A DNA stretch of 64,000 nt from Vombatus ursinus (GCF_900497805.2 NW_020954599.1:46671241-46735240), one strand, 5' to 3'; shown: positions 45,861 to 57,989, counted from the first letter of the stretch. Made by a program: numbers and translations. Notes: generated by a model from the letters alone, not told the origin.

Positions 45861-46984
45861 TGCCTTAGTATTCACTTTGCCATTCTCTTTACCATATTGG
45901 TAGATAATTCTGGTAAAAATTCACTACAAAGTATCAGTGATAGAGAATCATAATCATATAGAAAATCATATTGCACTATTAAGTACAATTAATGCTCACT
46001 AAGTAATGACCAAAATTCCAGGAAGCTAGAGAGTCTATAGTCCCTAGAGTTGTGAAAAGCAGATGGTTAATTTCTCTGCCTAGTATAGGTCAGCTTTATT
46101 TCAGTAGTAGCTACTGTTCATTGACATTACCTTAGCGTCATGCTGTACACAGGATAACATCATTATGTTTGAAGAATTCCAACATGTATTCATTCTTGGC
46201 AAGCAAAGCACCTTTTAAAAAGTCCAACACACTAAAGTTATTGATGTTGTTTCCAATTATTCAATTATTTCCAATGAGTGAAGGAAGAGACAGTCAACAC
46301 ACTTGAATATGAGATAGCTGGAGAACCATTCACTTACCCATTACCAAGGAAGTGACATCAACTATACCCAGGGGTAGCCTTGCACATAAAGAACACATTA
46401 GGAACTAGATAAAAATCACATATGGAACCATACCAGTCTAGGGCATATTTTCTCTTTATGATACTGGAATGAGATCAGCTAGGGAGCAGGCAGAAAAAAT
46501 AGTAAGCTAGGATTGTAAATGTGAAGGGAAATTCTGGGCCTGAAACAGGAATTCCTTGAAAGAAAATCCAGATAGTAGAGACCAAAAGGTAGGAAAAAAA
46601 AAGTGTCTTAAAATAGGGAGGGTGAAAACCACAAGTCAGAGAGGATACAGAAGTTGGAGGTTAAAGAATAGTACTTTCTCAGAACTGGACTAGCAGTCAG
46701 GAAGGAACCAAGAATATATAGAACCAAGATAGTCTAAGTAGAGTAGAACATCAAGACCTGGTAACTAACCATGAAAATAGAAGTTGATGTCATGTAAGGA
46801 GGTCTTGAAAGTGAGACAAAACCTTTTTTGAGTCTTAAAGCTGTTGTATGGTTTTGACCAGAAAGCCAATGCCACAGACTGAACAGGGCACATAGTGCAG
46901 GCCCTTGCCACACTTGGCAAAAACTTAATTGCTATCCCAGGACTTAGCATCATGTCTGATATGAAATAGGTGCCTATCTTGACT
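45861..46984. other. No gene recognised
   Basis: About 1.1 kb; nothing recognised. An 85-codon minus frame at 46765-47022 overlaps the next MIR and is not a gene. Confidence 0.45.
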
Positions 46985-47355
46985 GACATCCTAGCCCTAC
47001 CACTTAGTATAATGCTTGGCACAGAGGAGGTATTTTACAAATGAAGATCAAATGAGATAATATTTGTGAAAAAATATGCTTTGTACAGTGTCTAGCACAT
47101 AGTAGGTACTATATATGTGCTTTTTTGTTTTCCTTTCGCATTTATACCTCATCTACCCATTCATCAATTCACTTATTCATTTTTTAACGCAGAGAAGCTG
47201 TGTTAACTCACAGTGGAGGAAGCACTGAATTTGGAGATAAAAAAGGACCTGGGTTCAAATTTGAGTTCTACTTTCTACCTGGTTGAGTTGCTTAACCCCT
47301 AGTTGTCTAAAACTCTGTCTGCCTCTGTTGTGAAATGATGGGATGGGCTTTACCT
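46985..47355 (+). mobile_element. Two MIR-type SINE pieces
   Basis: 46985-47125 is a MIR 3' end ('gatcaaatgagataatatttg', 'gtgtctagcacatagtaggtac'). 47205-47355 is a separate MIR head and core ('gacctgggttcaaatttgag'). Confidence 0.6.
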
Positions 47356-48719
47356 AGGTGATGGGAGGTGCCAGATTTGGAGTGAAGCTCCAATATGTGT
47401 CCCCAGAGAAAACATAACAGAAGTTTTCAATTAAAGGTAAGGTAACTAGTCTCAGAGATTCCTCTTGTTATTCCCTGCTATATGGCCTACTCCTTTAGAG
47501 TAAAATCTTGTTCAGGATACAATAAAAATATCAGCTTATAATTATCTGGAAACAAAACCCATCATAATAGTACAGACAGCAAATAAACAAGATTTAAAGA
47601 GAGGGTAAACAAAAACTCTCCAGGGTAAGCAATGAACCAGGTATCTAGGCAGCAATGGGATTAGGAATGGAGTGGAAAATAGATAAATTAAACAGGTGCC
47701 AATAGCGGTAAGATGGACATTGTAAGGAAAAAAGCAAAAATCTGCCCAGATAGATCACTTAACAAGTGGGAGAGTGAATCAAGACTCCAAATCATGAATG
47801 TATTTGCTTCTGGATAACAGTTTCCCTCACTTACAACCAAATCATCACAATGACAGGCATCCATAACCATAGGCCTCTCTCCTCTCCATGGTTCTCAAAA
47901 TTCCCCATGTTTCCCCTGCCACTTTGGGCTCCTACCTCCCATGACCCTCTAATCACCCTTTCCAGCCAGGGAAACTGAATTTTCTATCAGTTACTCCCCA
48001 CTATTATAGGTTCCTGGGGAGTGGGGATGAATTTAGAGTTGAGAGGCTCTTCATTTTAATCGTAGCTCTGCAATTTACTGGAGTGTTTTGAACCATGGAA
48101 GTGTATTTATAAAACCTGACTTTTAGTTTCTTTAGAAATACTAAGAAATAATATTTCTCTGCTTTAAAACCCATTTTCCAAAATATTTGGAAAAGCCCCT
48201 TGGAAAGGTGATTGATAGGATGAGGAAAAAAGGTATTTCTTAAGGAAATTGATTAAGGAAGATATGAAATTTTAATTTTTGCCTTGTTTACATCATTGGC
48301 TTCTCTAATCCTAAAGCAATTGGTGCTAGACCTAACCAAGGAAAGTACTCTCTATTTGGAAGAACTCAATGGATGCTCCAATTAAGAAAGGATTCTTGAT
48401 ATACAGATCCCACTTACCTCTTCAGGGGACTAGTCTGGGAAGGAATGGGAGGATGACTTGGTACTCAACCATTACAGAACATTAACCTGAACCATAATTT
48501 TTAAACACACAATCTTTTCTTCAGTTAAGATTCCTGTAAAAGTTACTTCAAATCATCTTGGAGATAGAAAGTCATATTGGAGGGTAAAGGGGACCATGAC
48601 AGATTGGACATCTTTATTTCTAAGCTAAAAATGCTTGGATTTAGATTAATGTTAAATTAAATACAATTGTTTCTGGCAGACTTGAGCTTAAAATTTAGAG
48701 TGAGAATATTAATATTTTT
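47356..48719. other. No gene recognised
   Basis: About 1.4 kb with no repeat family I recognise; no frame over 60 codons. Confidence 0.45.
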
Positions 48720-49080
48720 TGATAGATTTTGGGCAAATCACTTCAACTTTCTGGATCTCAGTTTCTTCATGCACAAAACAAGGAAGTTGGAGTCTATGAC
48801 CTCTGTGACCTAGAAGGTCCTTTCTAGCGCTAAATCCATATCCAGATGCTGAATGTGAAATTTTCTAACTGTGCCACCTTAGGCAAGTTACAATCTTTGT
48901 GAGTTCTATTTACCTCATCTGTAAAATCAGGGGGTTGGGTTAGAGAGTTTCTGAGGCCCCTTCCAGTTCTACATCCATGATGTTATGATAAAATGACTTC
49001 TAAGGTTCCTCCTAACTCTTAATCTATGGACATATGATCTCTAATAGCCCTATACAGCTTTGACATTCTGTGATCCTATG
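48720..49080 (+). mobile_element. Tandem MIR3 3' ends
   Basis: The MIR3 3' half occurs at 48729-48842 ('gggcaaatcacttcaactttc' to 'tttctagcgctaaatccat') and again at 48879-48990 ('aggcaagttac' to 'cccttccagttctacatcc'), with two more partial endings to 49080. Confidence 0.7.
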
Positions 49081-49239
49081 ATTTTTACAGACTTTTGTTT
49101 CTCATAAAATACAAAATATGTGAATAAGGTCTCCCTCATGTAAACAGGAATGTTTCTCCTGACCAATGAATTCTCTCCAGTATTTAGTTATAAGTAGTTA
49201 TATGATGAAGAATAAATAATATGACATCTCTTCTCCCCT

Positions 49240-50575
49240 CCTCTTAGTCAAGAAGATTTTAGTCAGCCCCCACTATGTGTTAGGCGTTGTGCTAAGGACT
49301 GGGGATTCAAAGACAGGCAAAAAGAAAATGACAAAAACAATAATAAAAAGACAGTCCCTGTTCTCAAGGATTTTAGAGTCTAATAGAATTCAGATTGCAT
49401 AGCATTGGGGACTGAATAAGAAAAAAACAAATGGAGGGAACAAATATAGAAGGCTTTATGTAGAAGACTGGCTGGGAAAGAGAGGAGAGATATAGGATCA
49501 TAGCTTGAGGAGATGGCAAGGTCTTCTGAAGGACTTTTAAAAATGAGGGGGGTAGATATTAGTGAAGGAAGTTAGGAGGAAAGTAAATATGGAAGATTTG
49601 GGGATTATAGGGAGAGAGGACAATGGAGATTGCAATCTTCTGGAGAAGAAAGGAGGAAATGGGGTCAAGGGTAAATATTGAAGAGTTGACCTCAGCAAGA
49701 AGAAAAGCTAACTCATTGTCTTGGGGAAAGACAGGGGAATGATGTCAAGTAATTTTGAGATGAACAGGAAGAAAAAATTATGTTCAATGGTCTAGAGATT
49801 TCCTCAGTAAAGAGAATTTGTCAGCTGAGAGAGGGAGGAAAAGGAGGAGGTGTGGGAAATCTAGGAGAGAAAAGAAAATTTGCAGTAACTACTGGAGGAG
49901 TGATATAGAGATTAAGTTAAGGAGAAATGAAAGAATCTCTTTGCCACAATGAAGGTCCTGTTGAACTTCTTCCATCTTGATTTAGCATGAGGTAAGTAGG
50001 AGTACTGAAGACAAACGGTGAGAATAATCTAGGGCAGGGGTTTCATGAAGATTGAGACACAATAGAACAAGGAGTTGAGGAATTTGTAGGAGAGAACAGT
50101 GTCAATGAATTGGCTAGCCACGGGATCGAAACTGGGAAAGGAAGAATGTTAAGTCAGAACAGGTGTAATGGCCTGAGAAAAGAAATTAGAGGTCTAGATA
50201 CAGACAAATAGGCTTAGGAAGGGTGAAGCACAGGGGGAGAGAGAGTGATAGATTATAGATAGACAGAGGAATGGTAGAGTTTTTGTTTAAGGAAGTTAAA
50301 CACCACTTGACAATGGTGAAATACAAGTTGTTACCATTCTTGTGTATGGTCAGGATGAAGCAAAAGAGTAGGTCATAGAATATAAGTAGACAGAGAAATT
50401 AGAATTAGAAGATTAGAGAGCTGGATGTAGCACCACTATAGGTGTTAAAGTCCCTTACTATAATAGGAGCTGCGGAGGATAGGAAGATAGTCAGGATAGT
50501 CAGGATAGGAAGATAATCAGGTGATGAATTCCTTAAGAAAGGAAAGAGAATGACCTGGGAGTAGCTATTCAACAG
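49240..50575 (-). mobile_element. LINE L2-like, reversed, with internal deletion
   Basis: Starts with a clear reversed L2 tail ('gtgttaggcgttgtgctaagg', 'cagtccctgttctcaagg'), then a long purine-rich stretch typical of reversed CR1/L2 coding DNA. Near 50445 the reverse strand gives a GDFN-like 'DFNTYSG' endonuclease segment. Only 1.3 kb separates the 3' end from the endonuclease, so much of the reverse transcriptase is missing, or two copies abut. Confidence 0.6.
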
Positions 50576-51274
50576 CCATTACGATCTGGTTTGTCATAAA
50601 AATTTTTCATGATATATGAATCCCCAACATAACAACACTGAAATGTAGTCAACTGAACCTCTGCACATTTCCAATGAAGATAAAGAATGCTATTTGTTGT
50701 CCTGGAAGTGATCTATTCCCACTGCATTTTTCATTTCCATTTAAAAAACATAAATCCTTTCTTGGCTGATTCTGCATTGTTCCCTGACTTGTTCTCTATT
50801 TCTCAGCCTGATATTAACTAATATAATTGTCATCTTCACATTTGCTAAGCCAAAAACTACATAGGGTTCTAAGCAACAGAATCTAACCACTTTTGTGAGT
50901 GGTCATTTTAATGACTTTTTTGTCCCCAGAAATAATTGAGGCAATCTTGTTAGAATGCCTTTATTTATATTCATTCCACACCTTGACATATCCCTGACTG
51001 CCCATGTATCTACCCCTTAATCTTTTCCTCTGGTCTCAGAGAAAGAAATACTCTTCTTTCTTTCTAAAGGTTACCCTTCCACTTGTGATCTTATTCTGAT
51101 CCTTTCCTTCTTCTTTGGGGACTTACCACTAACATTTTCCATATCCCTTTCTCCCCTCTGCCTTCAAACATGAAGAGATCCCCTTATTTTAGACAAAAAA
51201 CCCCAAACACTGTCACTTAAAGTTGCTATGCCATCTGGTTGCTATCTTATTTCTAAGTTTCTAAAGGGAATCAT
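50576..51274. other. No gene recognised
   Basis: About 700 bp; nothing recognised. Confidence 0.45.
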
Positions 51275-51535
51275 TTATACCCACATTTTTTTTGTTATTA
51301 TTCCAGTTGGTTCTGACACTCTATGATCCCATTTTTGGGATTTTCCTGGAAAAGATACTGGAGTGGTTTGCCATTTCTTTCTCCAGATTATTTTATAGAT
51401 AAGGAACTGAGGCAAACAGGGTTGTGACTTGCATAGGGTCACATAGCTAATAAGTGTCAGAGGCCAGATTTGAACTAATGAAGATGTGTCTTTCTGATTC
51501 CAAGCCCAGTGCTCTTCCACTGTGCCACTTAGCTG
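51275..51535 (-). mobile_element. tRNA-derived SINE with RTE-like tail, reversed
   Basis: On the reverse strand: head from 'cagctaagtggcacagtgg', body 'tcaaatctggcctctgacac', 'tttgcctcagttccttatc', then 'aaaccactccagtatctttt' and the 'tgggatcatagagtgtcag' tail. The tail resembles the 3' end of RTE/BovB elements. Diverged. Confidence 0.75.
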
Positions 51536-51639
51536 TTTGTTCCTTAAATTAACCCCTCAACTCAACCTCTGCCATTCTAAAAAAATTCACCCTCAAATCA
51601 CAAATTACAAATTCTTTTCTAGATGGATTTCAAAGGTCT

Positions 51640-51790
51640 TTTATTTGTGCTCATCCCCTATTGATTCCTTCACAGCATTGACTGTGAGCTTCTGGAGGGC
51701 AGAAAATGTCTTTTGCCTTCCTTTGTATCTCTGCCAGTAAATACAATGCCTGGAACACAGCAAGGATTTAATAAATACTTATTTACTACC
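51640..51790 (+). mobile_element. L2 3' end
   Basis: 'gactgtgagcttctggagggc', 'ttttgccttcctttgtatctc', 'aatgcctggaacacagcaagg'. Confidence 0.75.
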
Positions 51791-51799
51791 TCCTTGAAA

Positions 51800-53326
51800 T
51801 AAGATCTCTTCATTTCTAGGTAATCCATACAGTCTAATTTTTCTTCTACTCTCTGATGATTGATTCCTCTGTCTTCCTTAATAACCCTTATCCCTCTTTC
51901 CCCTTTCACTGTAGTTATGAGCACTCAATGGTGTCTAGTTCTTGGCCTCTATTTTCTCTACCAAATCCCTTGAAGAAGGCTTCTCTGACGGCTTGAACTT
52001 TCACTTCTAATGATGATAACTCTCAAAATCTACTTCTTAGTATTGATATTTTATCCCCATCGCTATTTCCTCCAAATATATTTTATCTGGCTGCCGTATG
52101 GAACCAAATTAATTCAATTTGAAAAAATATTTGGTAAGTGCCTACTGTGAGTTCCTTGAGAGTAGGTACCATCTTTTGCTCAATGCTTGTAACATGGTTG
52201 GCACTTAATAAATGCTTTTTGACATATGTCATAAACATCACCATCCTTTGAGTTTTCTAGATCCATAACTTGAGCATTTACATTGAAACATCACTTTCTC
52301 TCACTCCAAATATCCAGCAAATGGCCAAATCTTGCCATTTCTACTTATCATTGGAATTCAACTGCTTCCCTCTGCCGACAAACCCACAACACTAGTTCAG
52401 GCTTCTATCATTTCTTACTGAGGCTATTGAAATAAAGATCTAATTGGTTTCTCTGCTTCAAGTTTCTCTCCATTCTCCACATTGTTGTCAAAGTATTTTT
52501 TAAGCACTGATCTGACCACATAGCTCTCCTATTCAACAAATCTCAATGACTTCCTATTGCTCCTAGGATAAACTATAAACTCCATTGTTTAGCTTTTAAG
52601 CCCTTCATAATATTGCTCTAACCACTCTTTCCAGCCTCATTATATAATACTCCCTCTTTTACACTCTACAGATCTATCAAATAGGCCTTCTTAATGCTTA
52701 CACATCACTCAATCTGCTACCTTTCTAACATTTTACTGGTCATCCACAATTCTTGGAATCTGTCTAATTTTCAAAAAATCAATCAATTAGTTAATAAATA
52801 TTTATTATAAACCTTTATTAAGCTCCTACTATGTGTCAGGCACTGTGCTAAGTGACAGGGACACAAAAAGAGGAAAAAGACAGCCCCTGCCCTTTAGGAA
52901 TTTACCATCTAAAGGGGGACACAACATGCAAATAAATATGCAAAGCGAGCTAATAGGTGATAAATAGGAAATAATTAATAGAGAAAACTCACTGGAATTA
53001 AGAGGGATTAGGGAAGACTTCCTGTAGAAGGTTGGATTTTAGTTAGTACTTAAAGGAAGCTAGGGAGGTCAGTAGTCAGACTGGAGGAGAGAGACCATTG
53101 GAGGTAGGGGGACTTGATAGAAAAAATGCCTGGAGCTGAGAGATGGAGTGTCTTGTTACTTCAAGGTGCAGAGTAAGCACACATCTTCTATACAAAACTA
53201 TCTTAATTGAGCTCCCATAAATGCTAATATCTTCCCTCCTTAACTACCTTGCAATTTTTGTGTTGATACTTATACTCTCTCTATATGTACAACTCTCTCT
53301 GATAGAATGTAAGATCCTTGAGAGTA
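51800..53326 (+). mobile_element. LINE L2 copy containing two further L2 pieces
   Basis: The outer L2 reads forward: 'cttctaatgatgataactctc' near 52005, 'ccaaatatccagcaaatgg' near 52305, 'actgatctgaccacatagctc' near 52507, 'ctctttccagcctcattat' near 52625, and after an interruption 'tgtaagatccttgagag' at its end. Inside are a forward L2 tail (52140-52225, 'ttggcacttaataaatgc') and a reversed L2 (52775-53170, 'gtgtcaggcactgtgctaag', 'acttcctgtagaaggttgg'). The outer copy resumes in register after each. Confidence 0.75.
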
Positions 53327-53331
53327 TAGAT

Positions 53332-55749
53332 CAGAGGTGGAAAGCCTTTTCATGTTGGAAGGCCGCATTAATTTAGCTGTAATCAAATAAGGCCACATTC
53401 AAGAAACTTAAATATACCTAAAAATGTATTTTGTAAAAAAAAATCTACTTAATAATTAAAAAATGAAAATTATTTGTTCATTTTAAAGTTAAACAACCTT
53501 TTTAATGACTTTGTTGTTTCTGCTTTTTCTTGGAAAGCATTTGATTATTTGTTTGCAGCATGGAGATCCACAGTTTCAGTTGATCCGCTAGACTGGCATT
53601 AGTAGTTTGGAACCTTAAAGGCGTCTTGATCTAGGTTGGGTAGGTGAATGTAGATTCATAGCAATAAGTGGTTGAAAAGCAAGAAAGCATTTTTTGGGCA
53701 TGTTGCCAAAGACATGGATATTCTATTGCATTTTTCCATATTTCAATTGGATCTTTCTTAGCATCAAACAATGACTTTAAAATGTCATCTACTGAGAGCT
53801 TAATCAATTTCATCCGCAGTTCATCAGGTGCCTTGGTGATATCAAGCTTGATATTAGGTGAGGCTGAAATGCTAACTTGAGTGTGATGTCATGATTCTCA
53901 AAGTCAGTGAACCTTTCACTGTATGTTCCAATTAATAGGTCTATAACAGCTGTGTATTCTTCAAATGATTCACATATACTATCCTGCTCATCAATGACCT
54001 TTGCTAACTGGGGAAAATATTCATTCAAAATTTCCTTTTGAAGAAGTGTTTTGAAAAAAGATAGGTTTTTTTTTTTGTTTGCTTGGGTTTTTTGCCACAT
54101 ATTGTATATAGACTTAGTTTTACCTTGCAAAGAAATATTCAAGCCATTTTGACATGATATCAGACAGAAATGCAGTATTCCTATAGAAATCTTCTTTCAA
54201 TAATTCACATTGCTGATTCTGTTCTTCATAAAATTTAACTATATCTTCTTGTGAGATAAAATTTTGGCTAAAACCTGTCCCTGTGATAGCCAACACATGT
54301 TAGAATGATATGGCAAATCCACATTGAATACCTCATCGTTCAGCTTTAGCGTGTTACAAAATTGACGATGCTGTGTTGCATCTGCATAAATATAGTTAAC
54401 AATACTTATAACTTGTTGCAAAGTGTCACTTAAATAGTAACTTTAGCACATTTTGCTGATGCAAGATACAATGAAAAGAAGTGAGAGCATCTGGATCTGT
54501 TAATACTTTTTTTTTTATCTGTGCAATAAACTCTTCATGTTTTCCTGTCATGGAAGGTGCACTGCCTGTACATACATTCGCTAAACTTACCAAATTCAGT
54601 CCAACTTCACAACATTTATGCTGAAAGTTGTTGAAGATATCTATTCCCCATGTTCTATTCACAAGAGTGCCCAAAGAAAGTAACTCTTTGTAGCAAAGAA
54701 AATCTTCTGTTATGATTTGAATCAAGTATAAAACTTGTGCTGAGTCAGTAGTATCAGTTGATTCAACCAAAGCAACTGAATAATACATTTTTTTTTTTTT
54801 GGAGTATTGCATGAAGTTGTTCTGTTAAGTTGAAGGGCAATTCATGCTTCCGATCAGTTATTGTTCCCCTTGAAAGAGGCAGTTGTTTGTACTTTGGAAT
54901 GTTATTGGGGTCTAAGCATCCTACAACTTCCACAACGAATCCTTTCACAATTTGTACATCATCGAATGGCTTCCTTTTTCTCCCTTGAGTATATAAGCTA
55001 CTTTATAAGTTGCTTCAGTGGCATTATTTCCAGGTCTTATTGCTGCTTGAAAAAATTATCTTTGCTTTTGCTCTTCATCTTTTAATTTCTAGAATACAAC
55101 CTTTTGAGCATCTCCGTCTAATTTAAAATATTTGTGGTCCTTCTGAGTATTATAATGCTGATGAGTACTCAATTTCTTTAGTGTTGATATTGCAGTATCA
55201 CAAAGTAAACAAATCATCTCATCTTTAGCAGAAACAAGATAACATTGCAATTCCCAATCCTCATTAACAAATCTGTTTTCTTTCTTCAGTGTTGTCTTGC
55301 TCTTCTTTGACACTGTCCAGCTGTGCAACTATTCACAAATTCCACTTCAAACAGAAACACAGTGCACCATTGCCAAAAGCTGGTAACAGACTGACGTACT
55401 CGACCCCCATAAACTCTCGCCAACCAGCCTTGTGAGGTAGTGGTGCCAGTCAGGTTGGGGAAATTAGAACTAAATTATGAGATTAGCAGTTGTCAATTTA
55501 GCCCTTATTGCTTACTAATGTTCTAATTGCACTAGTCAATCTGGGAGGATTATTTCATTAAACTTATTTTATTCTTTGGTATTTTAAATATATTCATTTA
55601 AAAAGTAAAATAAAAATATAGAAGAGGAACAAAGATGTATTAATAAAAATGAAAGGATTTGTTCTGTGAAATTTTGATTCAGTCAAAAGGCGGTACTCAA
55701 GTACCTCAAAAGCCACATGTGGCCTTAAGGCCACAGGTTCCCCACCCCT
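53332..55749 (-). mobile_element. hAT-Charlie DNA transposon, Charlie8-like, decayed
   Basis: A 2.4-kb element with inverted ends: cagaggtggaaagcc on the left and aggggtggggaacctg (complement) on the right, of the CAGGGGTGGGGAACC type. Inner 'aaggccgcatt' and 'aaggccacatgtgg' blocks extend the similarity. It encodes a broken transposase on the minus strand. No matching 8-bp flanking duplication was found, so the flanks have decayed or rearranged. It lies between an L2 end and a MIR3-like tail. Confidence 0.8.
53631..55328 (-). pseudogene. hAT transposase relic with BED finger
   Basis: In order on the minus strand: a BED-type zinc finger (CLLCDTAISTLKK, then HQHYNTQKDH) at 55328-55089; an N-terminal part of the catalytic core at 54948-54763; 54812-54426 with VESTDTTDSAQVLYLIQII, GTLVNRTWGIDIF and TDPDALTSFHCILHQQ, the first-Asp and HCxxHR-type region; 54421-54239 (HSNMCWLSQGQVLAKI), the W-L-S-R-G-K block; and 54142-53810 with NISLQGKTKSIYNM. 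The end (53813-53631) has PCLWQHAQKMLSCFSTTYCYESTF, the hAT C-terminal dimerisation motif. This order and wording match the Charlie8-derived C-terminal half of human GTF2IRD2 as I remember it. At least four frame changes split it, some at A-runs (near 54790 and 54070), so it cannot make a transposase. Confidence 0.83.
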
Positions 55750-55751
55750 TC

Positions 55752-55850
55752 TCTAAGACTATATAATTGACAGAGAAGGTATAGATCAGCATCAATGAGA
55801 GTTTCTCAATGGAAGCTCCATATCTATGAAATCACAGGTCTGGTCCTATA
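55752..55850 (+). mobile_element. MIR3-like marsupial SINE tail
   Basis: 'ctctaagactatataattgac', 'gagagtttctcaatggaagctcc', 'atgaaatcacaggtctggtcc': the tail seen at 3990 and 58720. Confidence 0.6.
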
Positions 55851-56144
55851 TAGAGTTATATCTATATCAGTATTAATATTAATATAGATATTTATGGCTA
55901 GCTCTATATATTTGGAAGTAGGAATCATGGAACTGGAATTGTAAGAGAGGACCAGAGACAAAGTTTTGTGAGAAAATGCATATCTTTAGACTTCTCCTGA
56001 GCTCCGGTTTCATATCCCCAACTTCTCAAAGCCCTAGCAACACTTCAAATTCAAGAAAAATGAACATGAATTCATCATCATAGTCTACTTAAAACATTTC
56101 CCTATGCCAGCTTTCCTATCTTTGTTAATGCTACACATTTACCT
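55851..56144. other. No gene recognised
   Basis: About 290 bp. It includes a small AT-rich self-complementary stretch near 55860-55900. Confidence 0.4.
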
Positions 56145-56390
56145 ACATGAGTGTGTTCATTTGTTTCAGTCATGTCTGACTTTTTGTGATCCCACTTGGG
56201 TTTTTCTTGGCAAAGATACTGGAATGGCTTTGCCATTTCCTTCTCCAGCTCATTTTACAGATAAGGAAACTAAGACAAACAGAGTGAAGTGACTTGCATA
56301 CCTAGTAAATGTCTGAGTTTGAATTTGAGCTCAGGTCTTCCTGTCTCTAGGTCCAGTGCTCTATCCACTGTACCACCTCACTGCCCATTT
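56145..56390 (-). mobile_element. tRNA-derived SINE with RTE-like tail, reversed
   Basis: Same family as 51275-51535 and better preserved. On the reverse strand the end reads gtcagacatgactgaaac, close to the 'gtcggacatgactgag' tail of RTE/BovB-driven SINEs. The head block 'cagtggatagagc' is present as 'gctctatccactg' on +. Confidence 0.85.
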
Positions 56391-57149
56391 ACCTACATAT
56401 CTAGCTTCAAACTTTGGGAATATCATTTTTAATATATCTCTGACCTTCATACTCTAAATATAGTCACAACATCATATTTGTTCTTTCTTCAATGCTTTGG
56501 TTATATAGTTTAGCTTTTGGGACTAGGCTGGAATCCGGCAAAGAAAAGTACTTGTTCTATGGTACTGATTGAACCTTATTCAGGGCATAGGGGAGGAACA
56601 AAAGAGTTAGAATTACAGTACAAATTAGGTTTGGTAATTGACAATGATTGGGAAAAATCAGAAGGGATGTAGTAGATAGAGGAAAAGACATATAGAGAAA
56701 TTCAAAATAATATCCAAGAGAGGAAAAAGTGATAAAATATGAGATACACAAGGGGTCACAAGAGTTTTATTTATGACCATGTGCCAGACAGTCTCTCAAC
56801 TCATCCAACCTCCTCTCAGCTAGATAGGGATCCTAGAGAGGTTGATTCTGCCTCCATTAACCTCTATGGAATCAGTGGGATAGTAAGTTGGCTCACCCCA
56901 CTTTCAGTAAAAGCATGCTTTGTGTTGCCATTACCTTTCTTAACCTCCATAAAATTTTGTGGGGTAGCAGATTCTGACATTCCTTTATTTCACTCTTCCT
57001 ACCTTATAAGGTCTGAGCCTTAATTACTTAATGTCAAGATTATTGCCAACTACCCTCAAAATAGTTTCCATGACTACTGTCTGTATGAGTATCTTGACAA
57101 TCTTTCTTAAAATAATATTTAATGTCATTCTTGCTTATTAAAAAAAACA
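56391..57149. other. No gene recognised
   Basis: About 760 bp. Parts may be diverged L2. A 94-codon frame at 56739-57023 has no domain that I recognise. Confidence 0.4.
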
Positions 57150-57246
57150 ACCTTTGATCACTCCCTCATGTATGCTTTATCAAGTCTAGACTTTATGTCT
57201 GCCTTTCAGTGGCTCTCCATAATCTTGGCCTAACCTTGTCCATTGT

Positions 57247-57744
57247 TGACCACAGTAGTGGAAGTTTGGGGGTGGTGGGAAGTAAATGAAAGACACAACA
57301 TAGTACAAAAATAAGTTTATTAAAGTAATAGAATAGGAGTGTGTGTGTGTGTGTGTGTGTGAAACTTATAGTTCTAATATCTGGGAAGGCTCCAATCAGA
57401 TCTTTGTGGAATGACCTGCATGTATAAGGGAATACCCAACATCATAAGTTTGCTCCAGGTAGAGAACTCACTGAGATAACACAGGACAGAAATTTATATA
57501 TTAAATTGACTTTTTTGTCTAGGAACTGTGTAAACAATTCAGTCTTCCACTAAAGAAATCACTCCACGGTTCAACACTTAGGGATACATACATACAAAGG
57601 CAAACAAAAAAAGTTCCACTACCAGGCTCTGGCAGAGATCACTACACATCTAAACAAGAATGAGATCCTTTGTTTAGCTTGTCTCCTATATATTTTTCTG
57701 TCTCCTACAAATACAAATTGAATTTCTCACTAGTTCCCCATTAA
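57247..57744 (-). mobile_element. Probable LTR-like insertion in L2
   Basis: About 500 bp that splits the L2. On the minus strand it has a TATA-like atatataaat (near 57497) and downstream an AATAAA (57317-57322), the layout of an LTR. A ccatt word occurs at both junctions and may be the target duplication. Clear TG...CA ends are not seen, so family and class stay open. Old fossil, no internal region. Confidence 0.35.
57332..57360. repeat. (GT)n microsatellite
   Basis: A run of about 14 GT units within the insertion at 57247-57744. Confidence 0.9.
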
Positions 57745-57989
57745 AAATTCTCTGTTCCAGTCTGACTGGTATTTTTGCCATTCTCCATGTGAAGATCATT
57801 ACCACCTTCATTCCTTCAAACTGTTTCCTTACCCTGGAACACTATCCATTTTCTTGTTCTGTTTACTGAAATCCTATAAATTATTCAGGGTCCAGTTCAA
57901 GACCCATACCCTCAATGACGCCTTCCTTTACTAAATCAACTAATTTCCTAGTTTCCAAACAACTTCATATCATAATCTGGGTAATCCTT

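Larger units (their letters stand above)
57150..57965 (+). mobile_element. LINE L2 copy interrupted by a ~0.5-kb insertion
   Basis: 57150-57246 has 'agtggctctccataatcttgg' and 57745-57965 continues with 'gttccagtctgactggtat', 'accctggaacactatcc' and 'gggtccagttcaagacc'. The two halves join in L2 order, so the middle was inserted later. Confidence 0.6.

Noticed and set aside
48720-49080. Regularly repeated short blocks, considered as a CRISPR-like or satellite array
   Set aside because: They are adjacent MIR3 3' ends; the spacing is irregular and the setting is a vertebrate genome.
53324-55789. gtatagatcag on both sides of the hAT transposon, as a possible target duplication
   Set aside because: The right copy (about 55779) lies some 30 bp beyond the inverted end and is explained by the MIR3-like tail sequence; a hAT duplication must touch the end.
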